Positions 16,355 through 25,754 are shown, numbered from the stretch's first letter. The stretch is 64,000 nucleotides of DNA from Anaerolineae bacterium (GCA_023382655.1 JAHDWK010000002.1:62001-126000), one strand, 5' to 3'. Notes: generated by a model from the sequence alone, not told the origin. Translations and numbers: made by a program.

Positions 16355-19135
16355 ATGACAATTTTATCGCCAACCGCAGAACCAACCCTGGCCAAACAGC
16401 CCAACGGCCGTAAACCAAAAACTAAATTCGTCTACCTCTTCAACGAAGTGGAACAGGCCGAAGGATACGTCGGCGGCACGTGGGATGGGGTACGCGGCCT
16501 GCTCGGCGGCAAGGGGGCCAACCTGGCCGACATGACCCGCCTGGGTGTGCCCGTACCGCCCGGCTTCACCGTCACCACCGAAGCGTGTAACGCTTACCTG
16601 GAAGCGGGCGAAAAGTTCCCCGCAGGCATGTGGGAGCAAGAACTGGACGCCGTGAAAGCGATTGAAGCACAAACCGGCAAACGGTTTGGCGATCCACACA
16701 ATCCGCTGCTCGTCTCCTGCCGCTCCGGGGCCAAATTCTCCATGCCCGGCATGATGGACACTATCCTCAACATCGGCCTGAACGATGAAGTGGTAGAAGG
16801 CATGGTCAAGCTGACCAATGACGCCCGTTTTGTCTATGACCTGTACCGCCGCCTGGTGCAAATGTTTGGCAGCGTGGTCATGGGCGTGCCCGATGAGGTG
16901 TTTGAAGCGGTCATCACCCGGCGGCGCAAAAATGCGGGGGTGGACAGTGATTCTGACCTGACGGCCGCGGACTGGCAGGTGGTGACGCGCAAATTCAAAG
17001 AGATTTTCCGCACCTTCACCAACAAAGATTTCCCCGCCGATCCCTACGAACAGTTGAAACTGGCGACGGAAGCGGTGTTCAAAAGCTGGAATGGTAAACG
17101 AGCCATTGATTACCGGAACGCCGCCAAGATTGCCCATAATCTGGGCACGGCCGTGAACATTCAAACGATGGTCTTTGGCAACATGGGCAATAACTCTGCT
17201 ACCGGCGTCGCCATGTCGCGCAACGCCTCCACCGGCGAGCCGGAATTGGAAGGCGACTTCCTCATCAATGCCCAGGGCGAAGACGTGGTCGCCGGTATTC
17301 GCATCACCCAACCCCTGGCCGATTTGAAAGCGGAGATGCCCACTCTCTACGCCGAATTTGCTGAGATTGCCCGCAAACTGGAAAAACATTACCGCAATAT
17401 GCAAGACATGGAGTTCACCATTGAAGCGGGCAAATTATGGTTGCTGCAAACCCGCGATGGCAAACGCACCGCGCAAGCCGAAGTCCGCATCGCCAGTGAC
17501 ATGGTAGACGAAGGTCTCATCACCAAACCAGAAGCGGTGAAGCGGGTGAAGCCGGAGCAGGTGGACTTTTTCTTGCACCCACAGTTGGATGCTACGGCCG
17601 TGCGTGAACACAAACCCATCGCCACCGGGCTGAATGTCTCCCCCGGCGCAGCCGTCGGTATTGTCGCCTTTGATGCGGACACGGCCGAACGTTGGGCCAA
17701 AGAAGAGGGCAAAAAGGTCATCATGGTACGGCCAGAAACCAAACCAGATGATGTGCATGGCATGTTAGCTGCCCAGGGTATCCTAACCAGTCGCGGTGGG
17801 CGCACCAGCCACGCCGCCCTCGTTGCCCGGCAGTTCGGCAAACCGGCCGTCGTCGGCGTCAGCGAACTAGAAATTGACCTGGTCGGCCGGCGTATGGCTA
17901 TTAACGACGATGTCTTGATTGAAGAAGGGGACTGGCTTTCCCTCGACGGCGCCACCGGTCAGGTTTTTCAGGGGCAACTGCCCACCGTCGTGCCGGACAT
18001 CAACAATCCGTATCTGCTAAAAGTCCTCAGTTGGGCTGACGAGATTCGCAAATTGGGCGTGTGGGCCAACGCCGACTACCCGCGCGACGCTGAACGTGCC
18101 CGCGAATATGGCGCGCAGGGCATTGGCCTCTGCCGCACCGAGCATATGTTCTTTGAAACGGAACGGCTGCCCATTGTGCAAAAGATGATTATGGCTAAAC
18201 ATGCCGTGGATCGTAAAGATGCCCTCGATCAACTGCTGCCCTTGCAGCGCGGCGATTTTGAAGGTCTGTTTAAGGCCATGGATGGTCTGCCGGTCATCAT
18301 CCGCCTGATTGACCCGCCGCTGCACGAGTTCCTGCCCGCTTACGAAGAGTTGGTGCAAGACCTGGCCGACCTGAAAGTGCGCTTGCAGCATTACCACACC
18401 CTCAGCGAGATTGACACCGCGCTGGCCGAAGTGCGCGTGAAACAGGATTACCTGGAGCGGGTGGTGGCTCTGAAAGAGCAAAACCCAATGTTGGGCACCC
18501 GCGGCGTGCGCCTGGGCATTCTCATCCCTGACCTGACCAAGATGCAGGTGCGGGCCATCTTTGAAGCGGCCTGCAAATGCGCCAAAGAAGGTGTGGATGT
18601 ACACCCCGAAGTAATGATTCCGTTGACTTCACATGTGAACGAACTGCATGTGCAGCAAACGGCGTTGGAAGCGGTGGCAAAAGAGGTGATGGAAGAGCAG
18701 GGTATGACCATCCATTACAAATTTGGCACGATGATTGAGATTCCGCGCGCCGCGCTGACGGCGGGTGAGATCGCCGAAGTCGCCCAGTTCTTCTCCTTTG
18801 GCACCAACGACCTGACGCAGACGACGTTTGGCATCTCCCGTGACGATGCGGAATCAGGATTCCTGATGGATTACATGCAGAAGGGCATCTTGAAGGAGAA
18901 TCCGTTTGCCAGCATTGACCCGCAGGGTGTGGGCCGGTTGATGGAGATTGCGGTGACGGACGGCCGTATCGCCCGCCCCGATCTGGAAGTAGGCATCTGC
19001 GGCGAACACGGCGGCGACCCCGCCAGCATCGCCCTCTGCCACAAGATGGGTCTCAACTACGTGTCCTGCTCCCCGTTCCGGGTCCCGATTGCCCGATTGG
19101 CGGCCGCGCATGCAGCGTTGGCGGACATGAAGTAA
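16355..19135 (+). CDS. ppdK: Pyruvate, phosphate dikinase
   Basis: Interconverts pyruvate + ATP + Pi and PEP + AMP + PPi, a glycolytic or gluconeogenic switch in anaerobes. It has 926 aa. The N-terminal ATP-grasp domain starts with GGKGANLADMTRLGVPVPPGFT and has SCRSGAKFSMPGMMDTILNIG. The central swivelling domain carries the phospho-His486 in GGRTSHAALVAR. The C-terminal PEP/pyruvate TIM barrel has GLCRTEHMFF, GTRGVRLG and CGEHGGDP. An N-terminal extension of about 25 residues precedes the first conserved block. The leader bears a perfect 20-bp inverted repeat, and two hairpins follow the stop. With PFOR nearby it ties PEP to acetyl-CoA metabolism. Confidence 0.97.
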   Translation: MTILSPTAEPTLAKQPNGRKPKTKFVYLFNEVEQAEGYVGGTWDGVRGLLGGKGANLADMTRLGVPVPPGFTVTTEACNAYLEAGEKFPAGMWEQELDAVKAIEAQTGKRFGDPHNPLLVSCRSGAKFSMPGMMDTILNIGLNDEVVEGMVKLTNDARFVYDLYRRLVQMFGSVVMGVPDEVFEAVITRRRKNAGVDSDSDLTAADWQVVTRKFKEIFRTFTNKDFPADPYEQLKLATEAVFKSWNGKRAIDYRNAAKIAHNLGTAVNIQTMVFGNMGNNSATGVAMSRNASTGEPELEGDFLINAQGEDVVAGIRITQPLADLKAEMPTLYAEFAEIARKLEKHYRNMQDMEFTIEAGKLWLLQTRDGKRTAQAEVRIASDMVDEGLITKPEAVKRVKPEQVDFFLHPQLDATAVREHKPIATGLNVSPGAAVGIVAFDADTAERWAKEEGKKVIMVRPETKPDDVHGMLAAQGILTSRGGRTSHAALVARQFGKPAVVGVSELEIDLVGRRMAINDDVLIEEGDWLSLDGATGQVFQGQLPTVVPDINNPYLLKVLSWADEIRKLGVWANADYPRDAERAREYGAQGIGLCRTEHMFFETERLPIVQKMIMAKHAVDRKDALDQLLPLQRGDFEGLFKAMDGLPVIIRLIDPPLHEFLPAYEELVQDLADLKVRLQHYHTLSEIDTALAEVRVKQDYLERVVALKEQNPMLGTRGVRLGILIPDLTKMQVRAIFEAACKCAKEGVDVHPEVMIPLTSHVNELHVQQTALEAVAKEVMEEQGMTIHYKFGTMIEIPRAALTAGEIAEVAQFFSFGTNDLTQTTFGISRDDAESGFLMDYMQKGILKENPFASIDPQGVGRLMEIAVTDGRIARPDLEVGICGEHGGDPASIALCHKMGLNYVSCSPFRVPIARLAAAHAALADMK

Positions 19136-19148
19136 AATTTGTTGTCAT

Positions 19149-19183
19149 CAGACATCCGATTTCTTGGAGAAATCGGATGTCTG
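19149..19183. terminator. Hairpin after ppdK
   Basis: A perfect 15-bp stem CAGACATCCGATTTC / GAAATCGGATGTCTG with a 5-base loop (TTGGA), followed by TTTCGC. It is a likely transcription terminator or 3' mRNA stabiliser. Confidence 0.7.
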
Positions 19184-19204
19184 TTTCGCAGGAGTTAAAT
19201 AGTT

Positions 19205-19238
19205 GAGGGTAGAGATGGCATCATCTCTACCCTCTTTT
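19205..19238 (+). terminator. Intrinsic terminator after ppdK
   Basis: A perfect 13-bp stem GAGGGTAGAGATG / CATCTCTACCCTC with a GCAT loop and a following TTTTGTTT tract. It forms the second of two tandem hairpins behind ppdK. Confidence 0.85.
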
Positions 19239-19317
19239 GTTTGAGTCGCACCCTCTGTCACGAAATGCCTGCCTCACTGGTCTTATTCAGTGAAATCTAA
19301 AATCAGTGAGGTGAAAG

Positions 19318-19998
19318 ATGACAGACGAGACAATAAAAGTAGTGGTGTTGGGTGGTGGGTATGCCGGCATCATGGCAGCACTGCGCGTGGCCGGGAAGAC
19401 CAAACGGCAGCCAACGACCGTCACCCTCATTAACGCTCTTGATTATTTTGTCGAACGGCCGCGCCTACATGAACAGGCCACCGGTACACCGCTGCATGGC
19501 AAGCCCATTCAAGAGATGCTGCGTGGCAGTAGGGCCAAATTCAGGCAGGGTTGGGTGAAAACCATCCTGCCTGATGAACAGGTAGTGGTGGTAGACACGG
19601 CCGTTGCTGAGCAGCGCCTGCCCTACGATTACCTGATCAACGCGCTGGGCAGCCGGGTTGACCGGCAGATCGTCCCCGGTGTGGATGAATACGCCTATAT
19701 ACTCGACCCCTATGGCAACCTGACCGCCGATATGTTGCATAAATGGTTGAAGGCGAGGGGAGCACGGCCGTTTCGGACTGTTGTGGTGGGTGGCGGCGCA
19801 ACGGGTATTGAAATGGCCGCTCAGCTTATAGGCATCTATCCCCTGGCCGCAGCTACCTTGATCACGCAGGGTGAAGCTGGCGCATTCAAAGGACCGCGTA
19901 TCCAAAAACATATTCGGCAGGCGTTGGCCGAGCAGGACATTTCCGTGGTTGAACATTGCCGCGTGCTTCAGGTTGAGCCAGAACAAAGGCTCCGCTAA
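19318..19998 (+). pseudogene. NDH-2-like FAD-dependent oxidoreductase, C-terminally truncated
   Basis: The N-terminal half of a type II NADH dehydrogenase-like flavoprotein. It has a Rossmann FAD motif (VVVLGGGYAGIMAALRV), the YDYLINALGS region, and an NAD-binding motif (TVVVGGGATGIEMAAQL). Relatives are about 380 aa; this frame stops at 226 aa, just after the NAD domain begins (HCRVLQVEPEQRLR), losing the second part of the FAD domain and the C-terminal domain. The stop is 3 bases before a truncated sigma factor gene, as though a deletion had removed the intervening DNA. A short functional protein cannot be excluded. Confidence 0.75.
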
Positions 19999-20001
19999 AC
20001 G

Positions 20002-20370
20002 ATGTCCGTAGAACTATTTGAACAATATCGGCCGCTGCTGTTCGCCATGGCATACCGCATGTTGGGCACAGTTACGGAGGCGGAAGATGCGGCGCTGATA
20101 CGGGATGGTGGTGGGCAACGCGGCGCGGCCATTCGCCCGCTCAGAGGGCAAGAGGCGGTTGTGGCTTTTATTCAAGGCACGTACCGTTTGTCACCACCTA
20201 CCACACAGTACGAACTGACCATGCTGAACGGGCAGCGGGCTATTTTGGCGCGAACGGCCGAGGGACGGCCGTTTTTTGCCCCCTTTCTACATGCCGAAGG
20301 GGGTGTGGTTCACTCGATGTATGTGATTGCCGGGCGCAAGTTGGCGGGGCTTACGGCCGTACCGCTCTAA
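20002..20370 (+). pseudogene. ECF41/SigJ-like sigma factor with large internal deletion
   Basis: The first 27 or so residues (LFEQYRPLLFAMAYRMLGTVTEAEDA) are the start of sigma region 2 of a SigJ/ECF41-type factor. The sequence then jumps directly into the C-terminal SnoaL-like domain (ALIRDGGGQRGAAIRPLRGQEAVVAFI...), so most of region 2 and all of region 4 are missing. The remaining 122 aa stay in frame. ECF41 factors are often encoded beside an oxidoreductase, so this and the truncated flavoprotein look like a decayed unit. It cannot act as a sigma factor. The residual SnoaL-like domain might still fold. Confidence 0.75.
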
Positions 20371-20690
20371 CCCACATCATGTTCGGCCGGTAACTGGCTG
20401 ATGTGATGCCAGCGTTCCATGGCCCCGGTGCGAAAGAGCGCGGGATCAAAGTCGGCCAGCGCTTCCCAGCCTTCCACGGCGGCCAGTTCTTGTTCTTCAT
20501 CGGTGAGGTGCAGTTCCAGTTGACGGCCGTCGGTATACATCTCAATCGTCAGTACCTCACGGCCGTCATCCACCACATCCATAATACAGGGGCGGTCATA
20601 CCCTTCCGGGTGGCGAATCAGTGCCGCTGAACACCGCTGGCAAAACCCTAAACTCGCATCACACAAGCCGCGATCAATAATCACTTTCAT
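20367..20690 (-). CDS. Small cysteine-containing conserved hypothetical protein
   Basis: A 107-aa soluble protein that I do not assign to a family with confidence. The N-terminus has four cysteines (C10, C17, C20, C35) in DRGLC...GFCQRC...RPC, which resembles an eroded or unusual ferredoxin-type or zinc-binding pattern. The rest is acidic (LTDEEQELAAVEGWEALADFD). It overlaps the sigma remnant by 4 bases, tail to tail. Its upstream region contains a family B repeat, and PFOR is divergent to it. Proximity to PFOR makes an electron-transfer or regulatory role conceivable, but this is only inference. Confidence 0.6.
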   Translation of the reverse strand: MKVIIDRGLCDASLGFCQRCSAALIRHPEGYDRPCIMDVVDDGREVLTIEMYTDGRQLELHLTDEEQELAAVEGWEALADFDPALFRTGAMERWHHISQLPAEHDVG

Positions 20691-20705
20691 GGTGCGCCTC
20701 TCTTT

Positions 20706-20778
20706 CAGTAAGCAGTGAGCGGTAAACAGTGCGCAGTATTGGTCTCACTGCTCACTGCTAACCGCTTACTACTCACTC
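20706..20778. repeat. Palindromic micro-repeat element, family B copy 2
   Basis: CAGTAAGCAGTGAGCGGTAAACAGTG inverts, imperfectly, into CACTGCTCACTGCTAACCGCTTACT. It lies upstream of the minus-strand small protein gene, in the 332-base gap that also precedes PFOR. Confidence 0.8.
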
Positions 20779-20860
20779 TCTTCAAATAGCAGTATAAGCC
20801 ACTCCCCCATACACCGTCAGCGCGTAACGTCATTCATTCTCTATGACAGGCGTCATAGTT

Positions 20861-20903
20861 CGTGACATTCTTCCCCTGCATCGTGGCGATTTGTCACTAC
20901 AGG
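20861..20903 (+). promoter_or_regulatory. Candidate shared regulatory motif upstream of PFOR
   Basis: CGTGACATTCTTC at 20861 is followed after a spacer by TTTGTCACTACAGG (20890-20903). The same pair, with a spacing that differs by one base (CGTGATGTTTTTC and TTTGTCACTACAGG, ending 29118), lies upstream of the universal stress protein gene. The GTGA/TCAC halves suggest a CRP/FNR-like regulator or a shared promoter. Confidence 0.45.
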
Positions 20904-20942
20904 AGGTGGGAGTATTGGTTGATACTTTTGGACAGCATGATA

Positions 20943-21000
20943 AGTGGCAAGTTGCAAGTGGCAGGTGGCAAGTAATTACCTGCCACTTGCCACTTGCAAC
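20943..21000. repeat. Palindromic micro-repeat element, family E copy 1
   Basis: AGTGGCAAGTTGCAAGTGGC units invert into GCCACTTGCCACTTGCAAC. It lies just upstream of the PFOR Shine-Dalgarno. Copies are at 51102-51172 and, shorter, at 44201-44234. Confidence 0.8.
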
Positions 21001-21022
21001 TCTTTTGAAGGAGAACGGAATT

Positions 21023-24000
21023 ATGACCAAACAAATGATCACCATTGACGGCAACGAAGCGGCCGCCATGGTTGCCCACAAAATTAACGAGGTTATTGCT
21101 ATTTACCCCATCACCCCCTCTTCGGCGATGGGGGAATGGGCCGACCAGTGGTCGGCGGAGGGGAAAGCAAACATTTGGGGTGCGGTGCCCTCGGTGGTGG
21201 AGATGCAGTCGGAGGGTGGCGCGGCCGGCGCAGTGCATGGTGCCCTGCAAACGGGCGCCCTGACCACCACCTTCACCGCCTCCCAGGGCTTGCTGCTGAT
21301 GATCCCCAACATGTACAAAATTGCCGGGGAACTGACGGCGACGGTGTTTCATATTGCCGCCCGTTCCATTGCCGCACAGGGCTTGTCCATTTTCGGCGAC
21401 CATTCGGATGTGATGGCCACCCGGCAGACCGGCTTTGCCCTGTTATCTTCCAACAATGTGCAGGAAGTTCACGATTTTGCCCTCATTGCTTCGGCGGCGA
21501 CGCTGAAAGCGCGGGTGCCGTTCCTGCATTTCTTTGATGGTTTCCGCACCTCGCACGAAGTGAACAAAATTGAGCCGTTGGATGACGCCGTGCTGCGGGC
21601 CATGATGAACGATGACCTCATCCGGGCACACCGGGCGCGTGGCCTGACGCCAGACGCACCGGTGATGCGCGGCACGGCGCAAAACCCGGATGTCTACTTC
21701 CAGGCGCGGGAAAGTGTGAACCTGTTTTACCAGGCGTGCCCCGGCATTGTCCAGCAAACAATGGACGAATTTGCCCAACTGACCGGCCGCCAATATCACC
21801 TGTTTGAATACGAAGGGCATCCCGAAGCGGAACGGGTGATTGTGATCATGGGGTCAGGGGCGGAAACAGTGGCGGAAACGGCCGTACACCTCTCCACCCT
21901 CGGCGAAAAAGTGGGCGTCCTCAAGGTTCGCCTCTACCGTCCATTTGACATCGCCAGCTTTGTGGCCGCCTTACCTGCCACCACCAAAGCCATTGCCGTT
22001 CTTGACCGTACCAAAGAGCCCGGTTCATCTGGCGAACCGATGTATCTGGACGTGGTCTCGGCCATTGTTGAACAATGGTCGGGTTCACTGCCCAAAATTA
22101 TTGGCGGTCGTTATGGCCTTTCCTCCAAAGAATTCACGCCCGGCATGGTCAAAGCCGTTTACGATGAACTGGCAAAAGATAAACCCAAAAACCACTTCAC
22201 CATCGGCATCAACGACGACCTCAGCCACACCAGCCTGCCCTGGGACAAACAGTTCAGCATCGAGCCGGACGGCACGGTGCGCGCCGTTTTCTATGGCCTC
22301 GGTTCGGACGGTACGGTGGGGGCCAATAAAAACTCCATCAAAATCATCGGCGAAGAGACCGATAATCATGCGCAGGGTTACTTTGTTTATGACTCCAAAA
22401 AGTCGGGCGCCGTCACCGTTTCCCATTTGCGTTTTGGCAAACATCCCATCCGCGCCCCGTATCTTATTGAATCGGCCAACTTTGTTGGCGTCCACCAACT
22501 GAGCTTCCTGGAACGGTATGATGTGGCTCGGCTGGCTGCGCCTGGGGCCGTCCTCCTGCTCAATTCCCCCTTTGGCCCGGAGGAAGTGTGGGACACGCTG
22601 CCAGGCAGTTTGCAAGAAGCCATCATCGAAAAGAAGTTGAAATTTTATGTAGTGGATGGTTACGAGGTAGCCAAAGAAACGGGGATGGGGCGGCGCATCA
22701 ACACCATCATGCAAGTCTGCTTCTTCGCTATCTCCGGCGTTCTGCCCACCGATGAGGCGATTGCCGCCATCAAACATGCCATTGAAAAGAGTTATGGTAA
22801 ACGGGGTCAGGCGGTGGTGGAGCAGAACTTTGCCGCTGTAGACGCGGCTCTGGCGCACCTGCATCAGGTGGCGGTGCCGGAGAAAGTAACCAGTACGTGG
22901 GAACGGCCGTCCCTCATCCCCGCCATCGCCCCCGAATTTGTGCAGTCCGTCACCGCCCGCATCATCGAAGGCCTGGGCGACGACCTGCCCGTGAGCGCCC
23001 TGCCTAACGACGGTACCTACCCCACGGGCACCACCCAATGGGAAAAACGCAACATCGCCACCGAAATCCCGGTCTGGGACCCGGAAATCTGCATCCAGTG
23101 TGGCAAATGCGCCCTCGTCTGTCCGCACCAGGTCATCCGCCTGAAGGTGTATGACAATGTGCTGGTCGCCAATGCCCCAGAGACATTCAAATCTACGCCC
23201 GCCCGCTTCAAAGAGTGGAAAGAGATGGCCTATACGCTGCAAGTCTCGCCTGAAGATTGCACCGGCTGTTCGCTGTGCGTGGACGTATGCCCGGTGAAAA
23301 ACAAACAGCAGCCAAAATTTAAGGCGATCAATATGCACCCCGTAGACGGTTTGCGGGCCGCCGAACGCGAAAACTGGAACTTCTTCAAGACGCTGCCGGA
23401 AATTGACCGGACCCAGATTCCGCTGCACCAGATTAAATACAACCAGCTTCTGACGCCGCTGTTTGAATTCTCCGGCGCGTGTGAAGGCTGTGGTGAAACC
23501 CCGTATCTGGGCTTGCTCACCCGGCTCTTTGGCGACCGGACGGTGGTAGCAAACGCCACCGGCTGCTCCTCCATTTACGGTGGCAACCTGCCCACCACAC
23601 CCTGGACGCAAAATGCCGACGGCCGTGGCCCCGCCTGGTCTAATTCCCTCTTTGAAGACAACGCCGAATTTGGCCTGGGTATGCGCGTGGCGCTGGACCA
23701 ACGGCTGGACGCCGCCACCCACCTGCTGCGCGAACACCGCGACCTGATCGGCACAGACCTGGTGGAAGACATCCTCTTTGCCGACCAGATCGAAGAAGCA
23801 GACATCAACACCCAACGCGCCCGCATCACGCAGCTCAAAACCCGTCTGAACGAGATACTCACCAACAGTAATAGCAATCTCCAATCTCCAATCTCCAATC
23901 TCTTGAGCATGGCTGACATCTTCGTCAAAAAGAGCGTCTGGATTGTGGGTGGCGATGGCTGGGCCTATGACATTGGTTACGGCGGGCTGGATCATGTGCT

Positions 24001-24577
24001 GGCCTCCGGGCGCAACGTGAATGTGCTGGTGCTGGACACGGAAGTGTATTCCAATACCGGCGGGCAGATGTCCAAAGCCACGCCACGGGGCGCCGTCGCC
24101 AAGTTTGCCGCTGCCGGCAAACCGCTGCCCAAGAAAGACCTGGCCATGCTGGCGGTGAGCTACGGCAATATCTATGTAGCGCGGGTGGCGTTTGGGGCCA
24201 AAGATACGCAAACGGTGAATGCCTTCCTGGAGGCGGAAGCGTATGACGGCCCCTCGCTCATCCTTGCCTACAGTCATTGCATTGCCCATGGCTATGATTT
24301 GAAATATGGGTTGCAGCAGCAGGGCACGGCCGTGTCCTCTGGCTATTGGCCGCTCTTCCGCTTCAACCCCGACCTGGCGGTTGAAGGCAAAAACCCCTTC
24401 CAGCTAGACAGCCAGGCCCCCAAAACCAGTCTGGAAGAGTATATTTACCGCGAAGGCCGCTACCGCATCTTGCAGCAAAGCAACCCCGAAGCCGCCGCCC
24501 GCCTGCTGGAACAGGCCAAGGGGGATGTGCAGGCCCGGTGGGATTCGTATGCACGGTTAGCAAATGGGAATAAGTGA
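21023..24577 (+). CDS. nifJ: Pyruvate:ferredoxin (flavodoxin) oxidoreductase, single-chain
   Basis: Oxidatively decarboxylates pyruvate to acetyl-CoA and CO2 with reduction of ferredoxin. It has 1184 aa, as usual for homodimeric PFOR. Domain order is: pyrimidine-binding (YPITPSSAMGEWAD), transketolase-C-like, gamma domain (GLGSDGTVGANKNSIK), two 4Fe-4S clusters (CIQCGKCALVCPH; CTGCSLCVDVCP), and TPP domain (CEGCGETPY; GDGWAYDIGYGGLDHV; YSNTGGQMSK). I place the start at ATG 21023, 9 bases after GAAGGAG, because the frame upstream runs through a palindromic repeat. A repeat-like in-frame insertion lies at 23862-23905. The DHOD-like gene follows, a common pairing. Confidence 0.97.
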   Translation: MTKQMITIDGNEAAAMVAHKINEVIAIYPITPSSAMGEWADQWSAEGKANIWGAVPSVVEMQSEGGAAGAVHGALQTGALTTTFTASQGLLLMIPNMYKIAGELTATVFHIAARSIAAQGLSIFGDHSDVMATRQTGFALLSSNNVQEVHDFALIASAATLKARVPFLHFFDGFRTSHEVNKIEPLDDAVLRAMMNDDLIRAHRARGLTPDAPVMRGTAQNPDVYFQARESVNLFYQACPGIVQQTMDEFAQLTGRQYHLFEYEGHPEAERVIVIMGSGAETVAETAVHLSTLGEKVGVLKVRLYRPFDIASFVAALPATTKAIAVLDRTKEPGSSGEPMYLDVVSAIVEQWSGSLPKIIGGRYGLSSKEFTPGMVKAVYDELAKDKPKNHFTIGINDDLSHTSLPWDKQFSIEPDGTVRAVFYGLGSDGTVGANKNSIKIIGEETDNHAQGYFVYDSKKSGAVTVSHLRFGKHPIRAPYLIESANFVGVHQLSFLERYDVARLAAPGAVLLLNSPFGPEEVWDTLPGSLQEAIIEKKLKFYVVDGYEVAKETGMGRRINTIMQVCFFAISGVLPTDEAIAAIKHAIEKSYGKRGQAVVEQNFAAVDAALAHLHQVAVPEKVTSTWERPSLIPAIAPEFVQSVTARIIEGLGDDLPVSALPNDGTYPTGTTQWEKRNIATEIPVWDPEICIQCGKCALVCPHQVIRLKVYDNVLVANAPETFKSTPARFKEWKEMAYTLQVSPEDCTGCSLCVDVCPVKNKQQPKFKAINMHPVDGLRAAERENWNFFKTLPEIDRTQIPLHQIKYNQLLTPLFEFSGACEGCGETPYLGLLTRLFGDRTVVANATGCSSIYGGNLPTTPWTQNADGRGPAWSNSLFEDNAEFGLGMRVALDQRLDAATHLLREHRDLIGTDLVEDILFADQIEEADINTQRARITQLKTRLNEILTNSNSNLQSPISNLLSMADIFVKKSVWIVGGDGWAYDIGYGGLDHVLASGRNVNVLVLDTEVYSNTGGQMSKATPRGAVAKFAAAGKPLPKKDLAMLAVSYGNIYVARVAFGAKDTQTVNAFLEAEAYDGPSLILAYSHCIAHGYDLKYGLQQQGTAVSSGYWPLFRFNPDLAVEGKNPFQLDSQAPKTSLEEYIYREGRYRILQQSNPEAAARLLEQAKGDVQARWDSYARLANGNK
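23862..23905 (+). repeat. Micro-repeat insertion inside the PFOR gene, in frame
   Basis: CAATCTCCAATCTCCAATCTC-like tandem units encode a low-complexity NSNSNLQSPISN segment between a conserved helix and the TPP domain. The composition matches the intergenic micro-repeat style and interrupts otherwise conserved code without shifting the frame. Confidence 0.65.
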
Positions 24578-24644
24578 GCAGTGAACAGTGAACGGTGAGC
24601 AGTAGGCTTTTGCTGCTAACTGCCAACTGCTTATTGCTCACTGA
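24573..24644. repeat. Palindromic micro-repeat element, family B copy 3
   Basis: GTGAGCAGTGAACAGTGAACGGTGAGCAG inverts, imperfectly, into CTGCTAACTGCCAACTGC...GCTCACTG. The TGA stop codon of the PFOR gene (24575-24577) is part of the left arm. Confidence 0.8.
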
Positions 24645-24663
24645 CTAAAGTCAGGAGAGAAAA

Positions 24664-25695
24664 ATGGACTTATCAACAACCTACCTGGGATTGAAACTGA
24701 AAAACCCGTTGGTGCCGTCTTCGTCGCCGTTGATGCGCAGCCTGGGTAATTTGCGGCAGATGGAGGATGCGGGCGCGGCGGCGGTGGTGCTGCACTCGCT
24801 CTTCGAGGAACAGGTGCGGCTGGAAAGCCACACCCTCAACGAATATCTGACGCATGGTACGGAAAGCTATGCCGAAGCGCTCAGCTACTTCCCCGACGCG
24901 CCCGAATACCAGACCGGGCCGGAGGAGTATTTGGAGCATATCCGTCGCGCTAAAGAAGCGCTGGATATTCCCGTTATTGCCAGCCTGAACGGCGTTTCGG
25001 CCGGATGGTGGATGCAATTTGCCAAAGACATTCAGCAGGCGGGGGCTGACGCATTGGAATTGAACATTTATTACGTACCCACCGACATTGAGATGAGCAG
25101 CGAATACGTGGAGCGGTTGTATCTGGATGCGTTGTCGGTGGTGAAAACGGCCGTGACCATCCCCGTCACCATGAAACTCAGCCCCTATTTCAGCGCCATG
25201 GGCCATATGGCCAAACGATTGGCTGATGGCGGCGCGAATGGGCTGGTGCTGTTCAATCGCTTTTACCAGCCCGACCTTGACCTGGAAGAGCTGGAAGTAG
25301 TGCCAAACTTGAAGTTGAGTTCATCCATCGAACTGCGGCTGCCATTGCGGTGGATTGCGATTTTGTACGGCCGTGTCCCCCTCGATCTGGCCCTCACCAC
25401 CGGCGTGCATACGGTCATGGATGTCCTCAAAGGGGTGGCTGCCGGCGCTTCCGTCACCATGCTCGCTTCTGAACTGCTGGCCAACGGCATTCCCCGGTTG
25501 ATGGTGCTGCGCTCTGGCATCGAATCCTGGCTGATCGATCATGAATATGAATCACTGGCCCAATTGCAGGGCAGCATGAGCCAGATTAACTGCGCCGAAC
25601 CGGCTGCCTTTGAACGGGCCAACTACATGCGTGTCCTCAGCTCCTTCACACCCCCCTTTCTGCGCTACGCCACCGCCTACGGTCTGGCAGGCTAA
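24664..25695 (+). CDS. Dihydroorotate dehydrogenase-like flavoprotein
   Basis: FMN-dependent TIM-barrel protein of the DHOD family, 343 aa. It starts with the family-typical [21 protein letters not shown] and has [19 protein letters not shown] and [13 protein letters not shown] strands. It is the branch usually found beside PFOR rather than in pyrimidine operons, and its physiological substrate is uncertain. A Shine-Dalgarno CAGGAG lies before the ATG. It sits 86 bases downstream of the PFOR gene across a family B repeat and is closed by an intrinsic terminator. A role linked to ferredoxin or pyruvate metabolism is inferred from this recurrent context only. Confidence 0.88.
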   Translation: MDLSTTYLGLKLKNPLVPSSSPLMRSLGNLRQMEDAGAAAVVLHSLFEEQVRLESHTLNEYLTHGTESYAEALSYFPDAPEYQTGPEEYLEHIRRAKEALDIPVIASLNGVSAGWWMQFAKDIQQAGADALELNIYYVPTDIEMSSEYVERLYLDALSVVKTAVTIPVTMKLSPYFSAMGHMAKRLADGGANGLVLFNRFYQPDLDLEELEVVPNLKLSSSIELRLPLRWIAILYGRVPLDLALTTGVHTVMDVLKGVAAGASVTMLASELLANGIPRLMVLRSGIESWLIDHEYESLAQLQGSMSQINCAEPAAFERANYMRVLSSFTPPFLRYATAYGLAG

Positions 25696-25720
25696 ACCGG
25701 ATAGCGGATAATGAACAGAT

Positions 25721-25754
25721 AAGCGGATGGCCTGACCGAACCATCCGCTTTTTT
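25721..25754 (+). terminator. Intrinsic terminator after the DHOD-like gene
   Basis: AAGCGGATGG (25721-25730) pairs with CCATCCGCTT (25741-25750) across a 10-base loop, followed by TTTTG. It ends the PFOR/DHOD-like transcription unit. Confidence 0.88.

Noticed and set aside
20843..21022. 60-residue N-terminal extension of PFOR
   Set aside because: This part translates a family E palindrome. Known PFORs begin at the block following ATG 21023, which has a good Shine-Dalgarno.
22085..24289. 734-aa open frame antisense to the PFOR gene
   Set aside because: Its translation has no recognisable domain, and the sense strand encodes a clearly conserved PFOR. Long antisense frames are common at this G+C.
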